Below are positions 1-8,194 of a stretch of DNA of 14,237 bases, one piece after another. The position numbers and the translations under genes are program-made. The notes beneath the pieces were generated by a model. That model saw nothing but the letters and a program-made list of their open reading frames with translations. It was not told where the DNA came from and did no database searches. The DNA lies in NCBI GenBank assembly GCA_027577415.1, contig JANBQS010000632.1, positions 1 to 14,237 of the forward strand, in the 5' to 3' direction. The stretch comes from Coemansia sp. RSA 922 (taxonomy: Eukaryota; Kickxellomycota; Kickxellomycetes; Kickxellales; Kickxellaceae). Within the stretch, counting starts at the first letter, position 1. The number at the start of each line of letters is the position of its first letter.

Positions 1-579
1 TAAAAAGATGACGATGACGTTTGATGTGCTTGAGAGCAAAGTGTTGTGAATAGAGGCGGATAAAGTCAAAGGGGGCAAGCCAGTGTTTATTTTATAGCGT
101 GCTGCTCAGGAAAGATAGTTGACAGATGGCGACTAGAAAATAAGGTAGCAGCAAAATGCCTTTTAATGCCTTTTTTTTGCTCCCCAAAATGCGCCTGCAA
201 TGGAAAATCAGCGAGCGTGCTTTCTCAGCCAATGATCAACACCAGACGCCCTCTCATTGGCTGAGTCCAAGTCACACCTCTGTCAAAGGTTCACAGCCAA
301 TCACGCCTAAAGTGCTGGATCTGCATATTTTTTTTCGTCTGAGGTGATGATGCGCACAAATGTCGAGACAACTAATGTGTCTATATTACGTTGTCAAAAT
401 GTCGCATAAATATAAATAGGCAGTCAACAACACAATATATTGCCTTGATTTAAAGAATTTTTTTTACTAGGAAGCCTTGTGGCATATGTGCACATAATAT
501 TGATATTGGAAACAGAGAATGTCGAGCTGCTACAAACACATCATATCGTGCTGCTCACAACACTATTCACGTCAGACAC
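1..579 (-). promoter_or_regulatory. Likely promoter and 5' leader of a leftward gene beyond the window, plus ALDH 3' flank
   Basis: No credible coding region is present. On the minus strand there is a TATA box, TATAAAAT, at 89-96. Upstream of it lie three CCAAT boxes: 229-233 (+ orientation), 256-260 (- orientation) and 297-301 (+). All three share the octamer CAGCCAAT, which fits the NF-Y/HAP binding consensus. Positions 1-88 contain no minus-strand ATG and are pyrimidine-rich when read leftward, as expected of a 5' leader. I infer that a minus-strand gene begins left of position 1. Positions from about 380 to 579 are AT-rich and should carry the 3' end of the aldehyde dehydrogenase transcript, but no AATAAA is visible on its strand. 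Confidence 0.55.
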
Positions 580-2148
580 CTAGATGGTGTGAGTGTACAG
601 CACCTTGGTCTCCGTGTAGAACTCGAGGCTCCAGGGGCCATGCTCGCGGCTGGTGCCAGAGCATCCCATGCCTCCGAATGGCATGCAGTCGTCCCAGGCA
701 AGCCAGTTGTTGCCCCAAACGCTGCCGGAATTGATCTGCCTCATGACGCGCTCAAGCTTCTTCTGATCCTCAGTCCAGACCGATGCACCCAGGCCATACT
801 GGGTGTCGTTGGCCAATTGGATACCCTCTTCTTCCGTGTCAAAAGGTGCCACGCACACAACTGGGCCAAAGATCTCCTCTTGCATGACGCGCGAGCTCTG
901 CTCGATGCCGGTGATAAGCGTAGGTGCGATAAAGTAGCCACCCTCGAGTCCCTTGATCGTGAGTCTTCCGTCGGTGGAGACGTTCACAACGGCCGGGTCG
1001 TTGGGGTTAACGAGGAACTCTACCTTGGCACCCTCCTCTTGCGCGAGACGAATGTAGCTGGTCACCTTCTCCATGTGCTGCTTGGTGACGACTGGGCCGT
1101 AGAATGTCTTTAGGTTGGCTGGGTCTCCGACAATGACTTCCTCCTTCACTTGCTTGCGGAATCCGTCCAAGAACTTTTCGTAAATGTCGCGCTGCACGTA
1201 CTGGCGAGAAGCGCTCAGGCAAACCTCACCCTGGTTCTGGTACGCGCCCCTAACGTGAGTAGTGATGGCGTGCTCGAGATCGCAGTCGCTGAACACAAGG
1301 CTTGGGCACTTGCCGCCCAGCTCCAAGGAGACGCGCTTGAACAGGCCACCAGCCAGGGCGCCGACCTTGGAGCCAGTAACGGATCCTCCGGTAAACGAGA
1401 CCAGACGCACATCGCGGTGCTTGACCAGAGGCTCGCCAGCATTGACGCCCGAGCCAAAGACAATGTTGACGACGCCCTTGGGCAGGCCAGCAGCGTTCAA
1501 AATGTGTGTAAGCAAGTAGCTCGTGACGCTGGTCAACTCGGTCGGCTTGACGACGCAAGTGTTACCGACGGCGATGCAGGGCGCCAGCTTCTCGCAGACC
1601 ATCAGCAAAGGGAAGTTCCATGGAGTGATCAGCGCAGCAACGCCCGAGGCGACATGCTGGGTGGTGGCCCGCTGAGAGCTGGGCACCATCTTGTTGATGG
1701 AGCTGGTGGTGCAGACGAGCTTCATAGAGGACTCGGTCTCCCTGATCCCCTCGGTGACGTACTTGGCAAACTGGCGGAAGTAGGCAGCGCACTTGGGGAT
1801 GTCAATGGCGGCTGCCGAGGCGACGGTCTTTCCCTGGTCCTGCGACTCAAAAGTGGCCAAAGTGGCACAGTTTTGGTCGATCAGATCGGCGATACAGTTC
1901 AAAATGGTGGCACGCTCGACGCCCGGCATGTTGGACCACATAGGGAAGGCGGACTTGGCAGCACGCACGGCATTGTCAATATCAGCACTCTTAGAGTCGG
2001 GGATAGGCGCAATCTCCATGCCAGTAGCGGGGTTGTAGTTCTTCAAGTAGGTGCCGGACGTAGGAGCGACCCACTCGCCATTAATGTAGTTCTGGATATT
2101 GACATCCTGCATCTCGGCAGGGAGGGTCACGGTGCAGCACTTGTTCAT
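580..2148 (-). CDS. Aldehyde dehydrogenase, ALDH8-like (2-aminomuconate/hydroxymuconate semialdehyde dehydrogenase type)
   Basis: This encodes a 522-residue NAD(P)+-dependent aldehyde dehydrogenase oxidising an aldehyde to a carboxylate. The whole family core is visible: TPWNFP with the oxyanion Asn178, FTGGS at 252-256 in the cofactor-binding fold, LELGGK with the general base Glu276, QNQGEVC with the nucleophile Cys310, EEIFGPV with Glu425, and PFGGMGCSG at 490-498. The spacing and text (DQGKT at 104-108, NQGEVCLSASR, a WN-WL segment at 478-483) resemble animal ALDH8A1, which acts on 2-aminomuconate semialdehyde in tryptophan breakdown; the exact substrate here is inferred. The protein is about 35 residues longer than ALDH8A1, largely through two internal inserts near 138-160 and 376-402. 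No signal peptide or C-terminal SKL is seen, so a cytosolic location is likely. The start at 2148 has a CACC-ATG context and matches the family N-terminus. The frame stays open upstream to 2367. Confidence 0.9.
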   Translation of the reverse strand: MNKCCTVTLPAEMQDVNIQNYINGEWVAPTSGTYLKNYNPATGMEIAPIPDSKSADIDNAVRAAKSAFPMWSNMPGVERATILNCIADLIDQNCATLATFESQDQGKTVASAAAIDIPKCAAYFRQFAKYVTEGIRETESSMKLVCTTSSINKMVPSSQRATTQHVASGVAALITPWNFPLLMVCEKLAPCIAVGNTCVVKPTELTSVTSYLLTHILNAAGLPKGVVNIVFGSGVNAGEPLVKHRDVRLVSFTGGSVTGSKVGALAGGLFKRVSLELGGKCPSLVFSDCDLEHAITTHVRGAYQNQGEVCLSASRQYVQRDIYEKFLDGFRKQVKEEVIVGDPANLKTFYGPVVTKQHMEKVTSYIRLAQEEGAKVEFLVNPNDPAVVNVSTDGRLTIKGLEGGYFIAPTLITGIEQSSRVMQEEIFGPVVCVAPFDTEEEGIQLANDTQYGLGASVWTEDQKKLERVMRQINSGSVWGNNWLAWDDCMPFGGMGCSGTSREHGPWSLEFYTETKVLYTHTI

Positions 2149-2858
2149 GGTGGAGATGTTGGTTGGTAGGTATAAAGAAAGATAAAAGTAGAGAAGAGTA
2201 TTCCTGGTTGTGGTATATAAAAAAAATAAGAAGAGAGATGTTTTGGCGCCGTTCATGCCCGGCCTAGGGAGAGAGATGTGCCTTTTATATAGCGAATGCC
2301 AGTGATGGCAGTTTGCATTACTCTGGCGCGCCCTGATCCTTCTTCTCGTAAATAAGCTCCTGGGCATTCATCACTCAGGGGCGCCCTTGGGAATAATCGG
2401 GAGTGTTGCATATCACCGCCGCACATGTATTAGCCACCGGCATGGCATGTCTACTACACCCTAGTCCCAAGGGCCAAAGCAACCGACAATAGCCTTTTTT
2501 CACCGTAGGCAGTATTGAGCAGCACTGTTTTGGCGGCGCGTGCGTGTGAACAGGCGGTGGTGGAATGCAGCTTTACTGGGCGAGCACATGTCCACATCAA
2601 GCAGCATACTACCAAGTGCAAAGTAGTCGCATGTGCGCAGAATGTGAGTGCACAGTACATGCAAACGCCATGCGAGGTAGACATAATGCATTGTAAGTGT
2701 GTGTATCCACTGTCCTCCGAGGTAATTGTCACTATCGCACGATTGTCCCGTAGCTCAGCTAAAGCAGACAATTACCTTCTTGAGCACAGATGCGCTCAGA
2801 CATAGCGTAGTCGGCTAATTTACTCTGTTTAGTGTTAAGAGAAGGAGGGGAAATATAG
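2149..2858 (-). promoter_or_regulatory. ALDH promoter region and NUP133 3' flank
   Basis: On the minus strand a TATA box, TATATAAA, lies at 2284-2291. A second TATATA core at 2214-2219 is nearer the aldehyde dehydrogenase start at 2148. Between that second core and the ATG the leader is pyrimidine-rich. An AGGGG motif (stress-response-element-like) is at 2378-2382, though a pentamer is weak evidence. From about 2400 to 2858 I see only short overlapping open frames on both strands with no recognisable motif or family resemblance, and no clear polyadenylation signal for NUP133. This stretch is best described as intergenic. Confidence 0.5.
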
Positions 2859-5800
2859 CTAGTCGGTGTCCATTTGGTCATCGCTCTCATCATCGTTGCT
2901 TGCAAAGACCTCATCGTCGTCGTCTAGGCGGGGTGTGCTATCTTGCTCGGCCACGAGGCGCAAAATCTCAGAGTAATAGCCGTCGAGGCCACAGTCGATG
3001 GCGGCCTGTAGGTGCTTGTCCTCGTCGGTGTAGTCATTAGTGAGAGCCAGCGCAGTGGTGGTGGACAGTGGCTTCCACTGGATGCTGCTGTTGTTAGCTG
3101 ACTCGGGGCCAAACTGGGGCATCAAACGCGTGGACACAAGATAGTCGAGATCTGAGCTGGAGAAGGCATCTGCGGGTAAAAGATACCAGTCTGGGTGTGC
3201 CAGCTTGCGAGTTGTCCAGCACGAGTAAAGAACATGGTAAAGTGTGGTGTTGAGTAGCTCTGAGCGCAGCACGCAGTCGGGAACGTTGCCAGTGGTATTG
3301 CGGTGTATTTCAGGCCAGTTATCGCTCAAAAACACGCGCCGCCAAATAGAACGCAGGGCGGACTCCCTTGTCTGTTCTGGTAAGCTGAAGCAAGCACAGC
3401 AAAGTAGATCGACGGCCAAGCTGAATCGGTCGCGAACAATACTGTTGCTGAAGTCGCCCTGATCGTCGGCATCGGCGGCAATGTCAAGCGTATGAAGACT
3501 GTCTGGAATAGTCAAGACGTCAATCAGATCCTCAACAGGCAAAGCACGACGGTTCCACATGTGGCGCACTAGCTCGCTAAAGACGATGTAGAGGGCCGGG
3601 CGACTGTGGCGGAGCTCTGGCGTGGTTGTGTAGAGGGCGACATCGTAGGCAGCTTTGCGATCGTCGATATTAGAGTCGGTAGGGCCAAGCAGGGCGGCAA
3701 AGTAGCGCAAAAGGCCGGCTCGCACCTGACAGAGCTCCAGAGCTTTGTCGATCCTTAGGCGAGTCTCAGCCATGGAGTCGTCGACTTCAGGCTCCTGGGA
3801 CTCGTATGCAATAAATGCCAGCTTACTTAGACTCAGCATGGTCTGGGCGTCGCTGACTTCCTCGGCAACCAGGCCGGCGCGGACAAGGCGAACAGCAGCG
3901 GCGCTAAAGTCGGCGACCTTTACGTCGTGAATCCAGCCGAGTTTAGACAAGGGCGCACGTGGGTCCTCGGCAGAGCGCAAGTCGATGTAGTCCTTCAGCC
4001 AGACGTCGAATTTCTCGTCCTGCGTGTGAAGAAGGCTGGCCCAGGCAGCGCGGCGCTCATAAAAGGCGAGCAAGGTGTCAGCAAAGTCCTTTGAGAAGCG
4101 TTCGACGTAGCGGCGCAGATGCGCAGCAGCATTAGTAGGGTCAGCAACAAACACGAGAGTAACCAGCGTGGGCAGGTCCCGGTACTCCTCAGCCAGGCGG
4201 AAGGCTACGGGAGCGCGACCCAGCGGTACCAAGCAGAGCAGATAGCGAGGTCGCAAGGCGTCGTAGCGCTGTGCAAGATCGTCAGAGGCTGCAGAGCTGG
4301 CGGCGGCTAGGCGCGCAATGCGGTCGACAAAGACGCGGAAACACAGGTTGGCCAGTGGGCCGATCTGGTCAATAGTCTCGCGCAGCAGGGCTAGCGGCGA
4401 GGCGTAAGGATCATCGTCGGCAGCACTGGCCAAGGGACGCAGGGCGTCCTCCTCTTCTTCGTCGGGTGAAAGGCTGACGTGGCTGACGCTGACGGCGTCG
4501 TCAAAGACTCCCAAAGCATGGTGGTCGGGGCGCTCATCGCCAGGGAGGGCGGTTGCGGTGATGCGCTCGTAGAGGGCCTGGAAGTGGTGGGCGCTGAGAT
4601 CGCGGCACAGGTTGTAGGAGGCTTCGAGGCGGTCGACCAGCATGTCGGCAATGGCTGGATGCTCGGTCCAGCGTTCAGGCGCAGGGTCGCCGACAGCGTA
4701 GAGGCGCGCATTCTGGAAGCGGTAGGCCAAGGCTGGCTGCAGCACAGCGGCGGCAATGCGCGACGCCTCGTAGGAGACCATCTGGCCATCCTTGACGCCG
4801 GAGGGGCTGACAGCCAGAGCCCGAGTTAGCGCAGGCAGGCGGCGGTGCATGAGCACAAGCAGGTCGCCGATGGCAGCGCAGTGGAGGCGGAAAAATAGGC
4901 GCAGCGGGTCCTTTGACTGCTGCTGCTGCTGGCCTGAAGTCTCTAAAAAGGCTGCTGCCAGATTTGCCAGCAGCTGCATTGCGGGACCAGCGCGGGCCCA
5001 AGCGGCGTTCTGCAGGTCCCATAGAGATTGGGCTGCGGCGAGCTTCTCGACGTTAGCACACAACTGGGCGCGTGCAGCCGGGCTGAGCTTGTCAGTCAGA
5101 CCATTGTCGGCCAAAGCCTGAGCGACAGCGTGGGCACGGCGAAGACGCTCGCGCAGAAGAGCGCCGATGTCCAAGCGATCGGCGACGAATCGCGACGAGC
5201 CGTCGAGGATGGCGTGCGACACACGCAGGGCGGCAGCCTGGAGGGGGGCGTCGAGGCCAGACGCATCTGACGTAATGGCGAATGCCAGTGGATTACGCGC
5301 GGCATCGGACCCAAAGAACACCGCTTGCTCGATCTGCTCCTGCTGCGGCCTGCCAATACGCGTGTCAGCATCAACCATTCCGCTGTCGGGAACCTGGCGG
5401 GCAGTCGCAGCCATGCGCAAAATACCAGCGCGGCGGCAGGCCAGCAATATGCAGCTCTCCGCCTGTTGGTCATCTATGGCCGTGGCGGCAAGAACACAGT
5501 CGCCATAGCGCAGCTTCACGGCCTCTTCAAAGGATGAGCCAAGCGCTGGCAGCGCAGCAGCTACGACGGTCTGGTCAAAGGCCACAAACATGATGGGCCC
5601 GCCAGCAGGGATTACTAGACGCGGACGGCCGCCGCCTGACTGTGGCAGCGAATGGGGTGCAGTGTAGCGCAGCAGCGTCAGCCCAGTCACGCTGGGCTCG
5701 GAGGCAACATGGGCGGCACGCAAGGTAGCCACGACCAGGCTCGGGCCAGCGCTGACAAGTACACACACGTCGCTGCCAGCAGCCGCCACATCGTGAAAAT

Positions 5801-6803
5801 GGAGCTCAGCATCTGAGCGCAAGGCCTGAGCCACGCTGTCAGCCAGCATTTGGCGCAGGTCGGCAGAGTATGCCAGGCGCTCAGGGTGGGCGCTGCTGAC
5901 AACCCATTTTGCCAGCCGACTGCGCGTCAACGTGTACACCTCGCGCGAATGGCGGATCTCCGTTCGGCTGCCGCGTGCTACCGACACAAGCTGGTCGTCA
6001 GACCCGCCCTCGCCGGCGGTCCCGCCCAGCAGCGATGCCATGCGGCTTAGCACGCCACCACGAGATCCAGCTGTCCGACTTAGAGCGCGCGCATCCAGAC
6101 CAGCAGCGCCCTGAGCAGTGAGCAGCGTCAGCTGGTAGATGGCCCCGCTGCGTGTGGCCACAACGAGCAGCCCCGCGCTGGCCTCGACGATCTGCTCGCA
6201 GCGGTCGGTGGGACTCAGCGCCAGCGCTGTGCTGTGGAACTGCGACGCCCCGCCCAGACCAAACACTACGCGGTCCCAGTACCGCACATGCCCAAGACCA
6301 CTGACGGCGACTACGCCCACGTCGCCTGCGCCAACCCCCGCCACCAGCGCAACTGACGGCGCCCCAGCCCCTTCGCCAGCATCAGGCATCGCCAATCGGT
6401 GCACAGCGGCACTGCTGCCGGCTGCAAACGACCACACAACACACGTCGAGGCTGTAGCCACAAATGCAAACCGCGCCTCGTCGCTCACCCCGCACGACAC
6501 TTCATCACTGCTCGCCACCAGCTGTCGCGCCGCTGAAGGCATTGCGCCCACTTCAAATACGGCGTGCCGGTCGCCACGCAGCAGCGTGTGTTCGCCCTCG
6601 CTTGCTGGCTCTTGTGCGAGCTCCATGTCATCGTCATTGTAACTAATTACGGACGTCTGTTCTTGCGAAGCCTCTGACAAAGCCTCCTGCGAATACTCTT
6701 GCGAATACTCTTGCGATTGCCGTTGTGAATTCTGCTGCTCTCCGCCCAGAGCCCGGCCCCCCACTACCCGCCGTCTGGTTCTGACACTAGGCGAGGTAAA
6801 CAT
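2859..6803 (-). CDS. NUP133: Nucleoporin Nup133 (Y-complex/Nup107-160 subunit)
   Basis: This is a 1314-residue scaffold nucleoporin of the nuclear pore outer ring, encoded without introns. The layout matches the family: a polar N-terminal tail (1-75), a beta-propeller region (about 80-480; for example AFVATASTCVVWSF near 113-126), then an all-helical stack to about 1285. In human Nup133 the C-terminal part binds Nup107. The segment around 905-1000 (FADTLLAFYERRAAW, LSKLGWIHD, LSLSKLAFIAYES) carries the resemblance to the Nup133 C-terminal domain. Residues about 245-263 (SRGGVLSRMASLLGG within them) look like the amphipathic ALPS membrane-curvature sensor that human Nup133 carries in a propeller loop. 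The N-terminal tail has a cluster of SQ motifs, a five-Gln run lies at 625-629, and the C-terminus is strongly acidic. The start at 6803 has A at -3. Only 110 bp separate it from the stop of the upstream deacetylase gene. Confidence 0.9.
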   Translation of the reverse strand: MFTSPSVRTRRRVVGGRALGGEQQNSQRQSQEYSQEYSQEALSEASQEQTSVISYNDDDMELAQEPASEGEHTLLRGDRHAVFEVGAMPSAARQLVASSDEVSCGVSDEARFAFVATASTCVVWSFAAGSSAAVHRLAMPDAGEGAGAPSVALVAGVGAGDVGVVAVSGLGHVRYWDRVVFGLGGASQFHSTALALSPTDRCEQIVEASAGLLVVATRSGAIYQLTLLTAQGAAGLDARALSRTAGSRGGVLSRMASLLGGTAGEGGSDDQLVSVARGSRTEIRHSREVYTLTRSRLAKWVVSSAHPERLAYSADLRQMLADSVAQALRSDAELHFHDVAAAGSDVCVLVSAGPSLVVATLRAAHVASEPSVTGLTLLRYTAPHSLPQSGGGRPRLVIPAGGPIMFVAFDQTVVAAALPALGSSFEEAVKLRYGDCVLAATAIDDQQAESCILLACRRAGILRMAATARQVPDSGMVDADTRIGRPQQEQIEQAVFFGSDAARNPLAFAITSDASGLDAPLQAAALRVSHAILDGSSRFVADRLDIGALLRERLRRAHAVAQALADNGLTDKLSPAARAQLCANVEKLAAAQSLWDLQNAAWARAGPAMQLLANLAAAFLETSGQQQQQSKDPLRLFFRLHCAAIGDLLVLMHRRLPALTRALAVSPSGVKDGQMVSYEASRIAAAVLQPALAYRFQNARLYAVGDPAPERWTEHPAIADMLVDRLEASYNLCRDLSAHHFQALYERITATALPGDERPDHHALGVFDDAVSVSHVSLSPDEEEEDALRPLASAADDDPYASPLALLRETIDQIGPLANLCFRVFVDRIARLAAASSAASDDLAQRYDALRPRYLLCLVPLGRAPVAFRLAEEYRDLPTLVTLVFVADPTNAAAHLRRYVERFSKDFADTLLAFYERRAAWASLLHTQDEKFDVWLKDYIDLRSAEDPRAPLSKLGWIHDVKVADFSAAAVRLVRAGLVAEEVSDAQTMLSLSKLAFIAYESQEPEVDDSMAETRLRIDKALELCQVRAGLLRYFAALLGPTDSNIDDRKAAYDVALYTTTPELRHSRPALYIVFSELVRHMWNRRALPVEDLIDVLTIPDSLHTLDIAADADDQGDFSNSIVRDRFSLAVDLLCCACFSLPEQTRESALRSIWRRVFLSDNWPEIHRNTTGNVPDCVLRSELLNTTLYHVLYSCWTTRKLAHPDWYLLPADAFSSSDLDYLVSTRLMPQFGPESANNSSIQWKPLSTTTALALTNDYTDEDKHLQAAIDCGLDGYYSEILRLVAEQDSTPRLDDDDEVFASNDDESDDQMDTD
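6009..6071 (-). other. ALPS-like amphipathic segment in Nup133
   Basis: These bases encode residues about 245-265 of Nup133, rich in Gly, Ser and Ala with spaced Val, Leu and Met and almost no charge. That is the composition of an amphipathic lipid-packing-sensor helix. Position relative to the beta-propeller matches the ALPS loop described in human Nup133. Function is inferred from family and composition. Confidence 0.55.
6663..6728 (-). repeat. SQ-motif cluster in the Nup133 N-terminal tail, built partly from a 12-bp tandem repeat
   Basis: The 12-base unit gaatactcttgc occurs twice in perfect tandem at 6691-6702 and 6703-6714, with a degraded partial copy on its left. In protein this gives repeated Ser-Gln-Glu-Tyr. 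Together with flanking codons it makes five SQ dipeptides at Ser26, 30, 34, 38 and 46. Five SQ within about 20 residues meets the usual definition of an SQ/TQ cluster, the preferred target type of ATM/ATR (Tel1/Mec1) kinases. Confidence 0.75.
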
Positions 6804-6913
6804 GGTCCAAGTGCAAATGAGAGAGAGAATATTATTATTTTGAGATAATTTTTAAATAAAAGAACAAGAGTTTTCTGAACGCGTACCAACAACCTGAATC
6901 AAACATATCAGGA

Positions 6914-8047
6914 TCAGCTCTTGATCGCTGCAATGACTGCGCTGATGCCTGCCTCGACCGAGCCGTCAGTGTTGTCGTCGCCTGCCAGCGTAGCATCAAT
7001 CGCCATGTCGAATGTTGGCGCGTAGTCGTTAAGGTATGCGTGCTCAGGGATGTCCTTTGACGCCGAAATGTCCTGCTCTCCGGCCGCAACTGCTGTTAGC
7101 CGCGTCCAGCATCGCGCTACATTGGCGTTGTTGTACCCGCCACCGCCCAGCAGCAGCGTCGGCAGCCTCCATGCGAGGACCACTTGGACCGCATCCACGA
7201 ATGCCTGCCCAGTCAGGTTGAAAATCTTGTGCGGGTCGCCCGCCAGCCCATCGCACCCGCACTGTACCACCACCGCTCCCGGCTCAAAGGCCTCCACCGC
7301 AGCACTAGCCACCGAGTCAAACACACGCCTAAACACCGCGTCGCTGGCTCCACGTCGCAGCGTAGCGTTGATGCTGTGCCCAACGCCATGGCCCTTGCCC
7401 TCGTCTGCTGCTCCGCCGGTGTTTGGATAGAAGCCCCGGTCGTAGTGGTGAATCGACAATGTTGTGACCCTGTTGCTGTACACAAATGCGTCCTGTACTC
7501 CGTCACCGTGGTGCAAGTCGAGATCAACGTACAGCACTTTGCCAAACCGTGCTTGCAGCTTGAGAATCCCCAGCACTGCATCGTTGATGTAGCAGAACCC
7601 GGCCGCTCGACTACGCTGCCCATGGTGCCGCCCGCCTTCCCAGTGCATGGCCACTCGCGTGCTTCCATCAATTAGACACGCCGCAGCCGCAAGCGTTCCG
7701 CCCGCCGCCATTCGCACATGCTCCTCCATCCCCTCAAATACTGGGCAGTCATACAAAAGTCCAAACCGCTTCAGCTGGTCGTCATCGTCGTCACTATCGC
7801 TATCTGAGACGTTGGATGTGGCCTCGGGATGCAATAAACACTCAATGTACTCCTCTGAGTGGAACTCTGTCAGCTCTGCGTCCGTCGCTGCTGCTGCTTC
7901 TACTATTCTGACTTTGTCGCACAAGCCAAATGCCTCGATCAGTGCATGCACTCGCGTTGCTCGACCCACGTTAGGCGGTAGACCGTCTGCTGCGCATATT
8001 CCCTTGGCTGATCTGATAAGTACTGCACGGTGGCTGGCTGGAATCAT
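6914..8047 (-). CDS. Class I histone deacetylase, HDAC8/Hos1-like
   Basis: This encodes a zinc-dependent lysine deacetylase of 377 residues, the same length as human HDAC8. The catalytic set is complete, in register with HDAC8 minus one residue: His141-His142 (GGRHHG), zinc ligands Asp177 and His179 (DLDLHHGDG), Asp266 (GCDGLAGD) and transition-state Tyr305 (GGGGYN). The substrate-binding Asp in LLYDCP and the paired Cys101/Cys152, which match the redox-active HDAC8 cysteines, are also present. Oddities are Arg140 where human HDAC8 has Trp141, His273 where HDAC8 has Met274, and an acidic Ser/Asp run at 81-90. I chose the ATG at 8047 (A at -3, family-like N-terminus); an in-frame ATG at 8086 adds 13 unconserved residues. 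There is no long C-terminal tail of the Rpd3/HDAC1 kind, which favours the HDAC8 class. It probably acts in the nucleus or cytoplasm on histones or other proteins. Confidence 0.93.
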   Translation of the reverse strand: MIPASHRAVLIRSAKGICAADGLPPNVGRATRVHALIEAFGLCDKVRIVEAAAATDAELTEFHSEEYIECLLHPEATSNVSDSDSDDDDDQLKRFGLLYDCPVFEGMEEHVRMAAGGTLAAAACLIDGSTRVAMHWEGGRHHGQRSRAAGFCYINDAVLGILKLQARFGKVLYVDLDLHHGDGVQDAFVYSNRVTTLSIHHYDRGFYPNTGGAADEGKGHGVGHSINATLRRGASDAVFRRVFDSVASAAVEAFEPGAVVVQCGCDGLAGDPHKIFNLTGQAFVDAVQVVLAWRLPTLLLGGGGYNNANVARCWTRLTAVAAGEQDISASKDIPEHAYLNDYAPTFDMAIDATLAGDDNTDGSVEAGISAVIAAIKS

Positions 8048-8194
8048 TGTTAAATAAATAATGTCCCGCACCAAGTACCACCACATCCACCTCCCCCCCT
8101 GCGTTCTAGCGCTATAAAGGCGAATACTACTTGTGGGTATGTACTGGATCCAACATTAAAAGAAAGTGTATTATTTAAGGCTGTCATATTGCTG
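8048..8194 (-). promoter_or_regulatory. RIB3 3' flank and deacetylase upstream region
   Basis: Only 147 bp lie between the RIB3 stop and the deacetylase start, so the RIB3 3' UTR and the deacetylase promoter must share this stretch. It contains an AATAAT-like string just after the RIB3 stop (around 8170) and a run of seven C on the + strand (G on the minus strand) at about 8094-8100. No convincing minus-strand TATA box is seen. Confidence 0.4.

Noticed and set aside
411..418. Plus-strand TATAAATA near the left end
   Set aside because: No plus-strand gene follows; the next plus-strand sequence is antisense to the ALDH gene. It is more likely AT-rich 3' flank.
1150..2169. 339-codon open frame on the + strand, opposite the aldehyde dehydrogenase
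   Set aside because: It lies fully antisense to a gene with complete family motifs. Its open frame is explained by biased codon use, and its protein shows no recognisable domain.
2749..2760. tRNA A-box-like string CGTAGCTCAGCT
   Set aside because: There is no matching B box (GGTTCGANTCC) downstream and no cloverleaf stem.
2454..2805. Overlapping short open frames on both strands between the ALDH promoter and NUP133
   Set aside because: They are about 100 residues, mutually overlapping and Cys/His-scattered without pattern, with no start context or family resemblance.
4479..4829. Plus-strand open frame within NUP133
   Set aside because: Antisense shadow of a long conserved coding region, with no domain.
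4916..4931. CTG/CAG run (five Gln codons in Nup133)
   Set aside because: Too short to treat as a microsatellite of interest; ordinary polyglutamine slippage.
7184..7675. Plus-strand 163-codon open frame within the deacetylase gene
   Set aside because: Antisense to catalytic-domain codons and without family resemblance.
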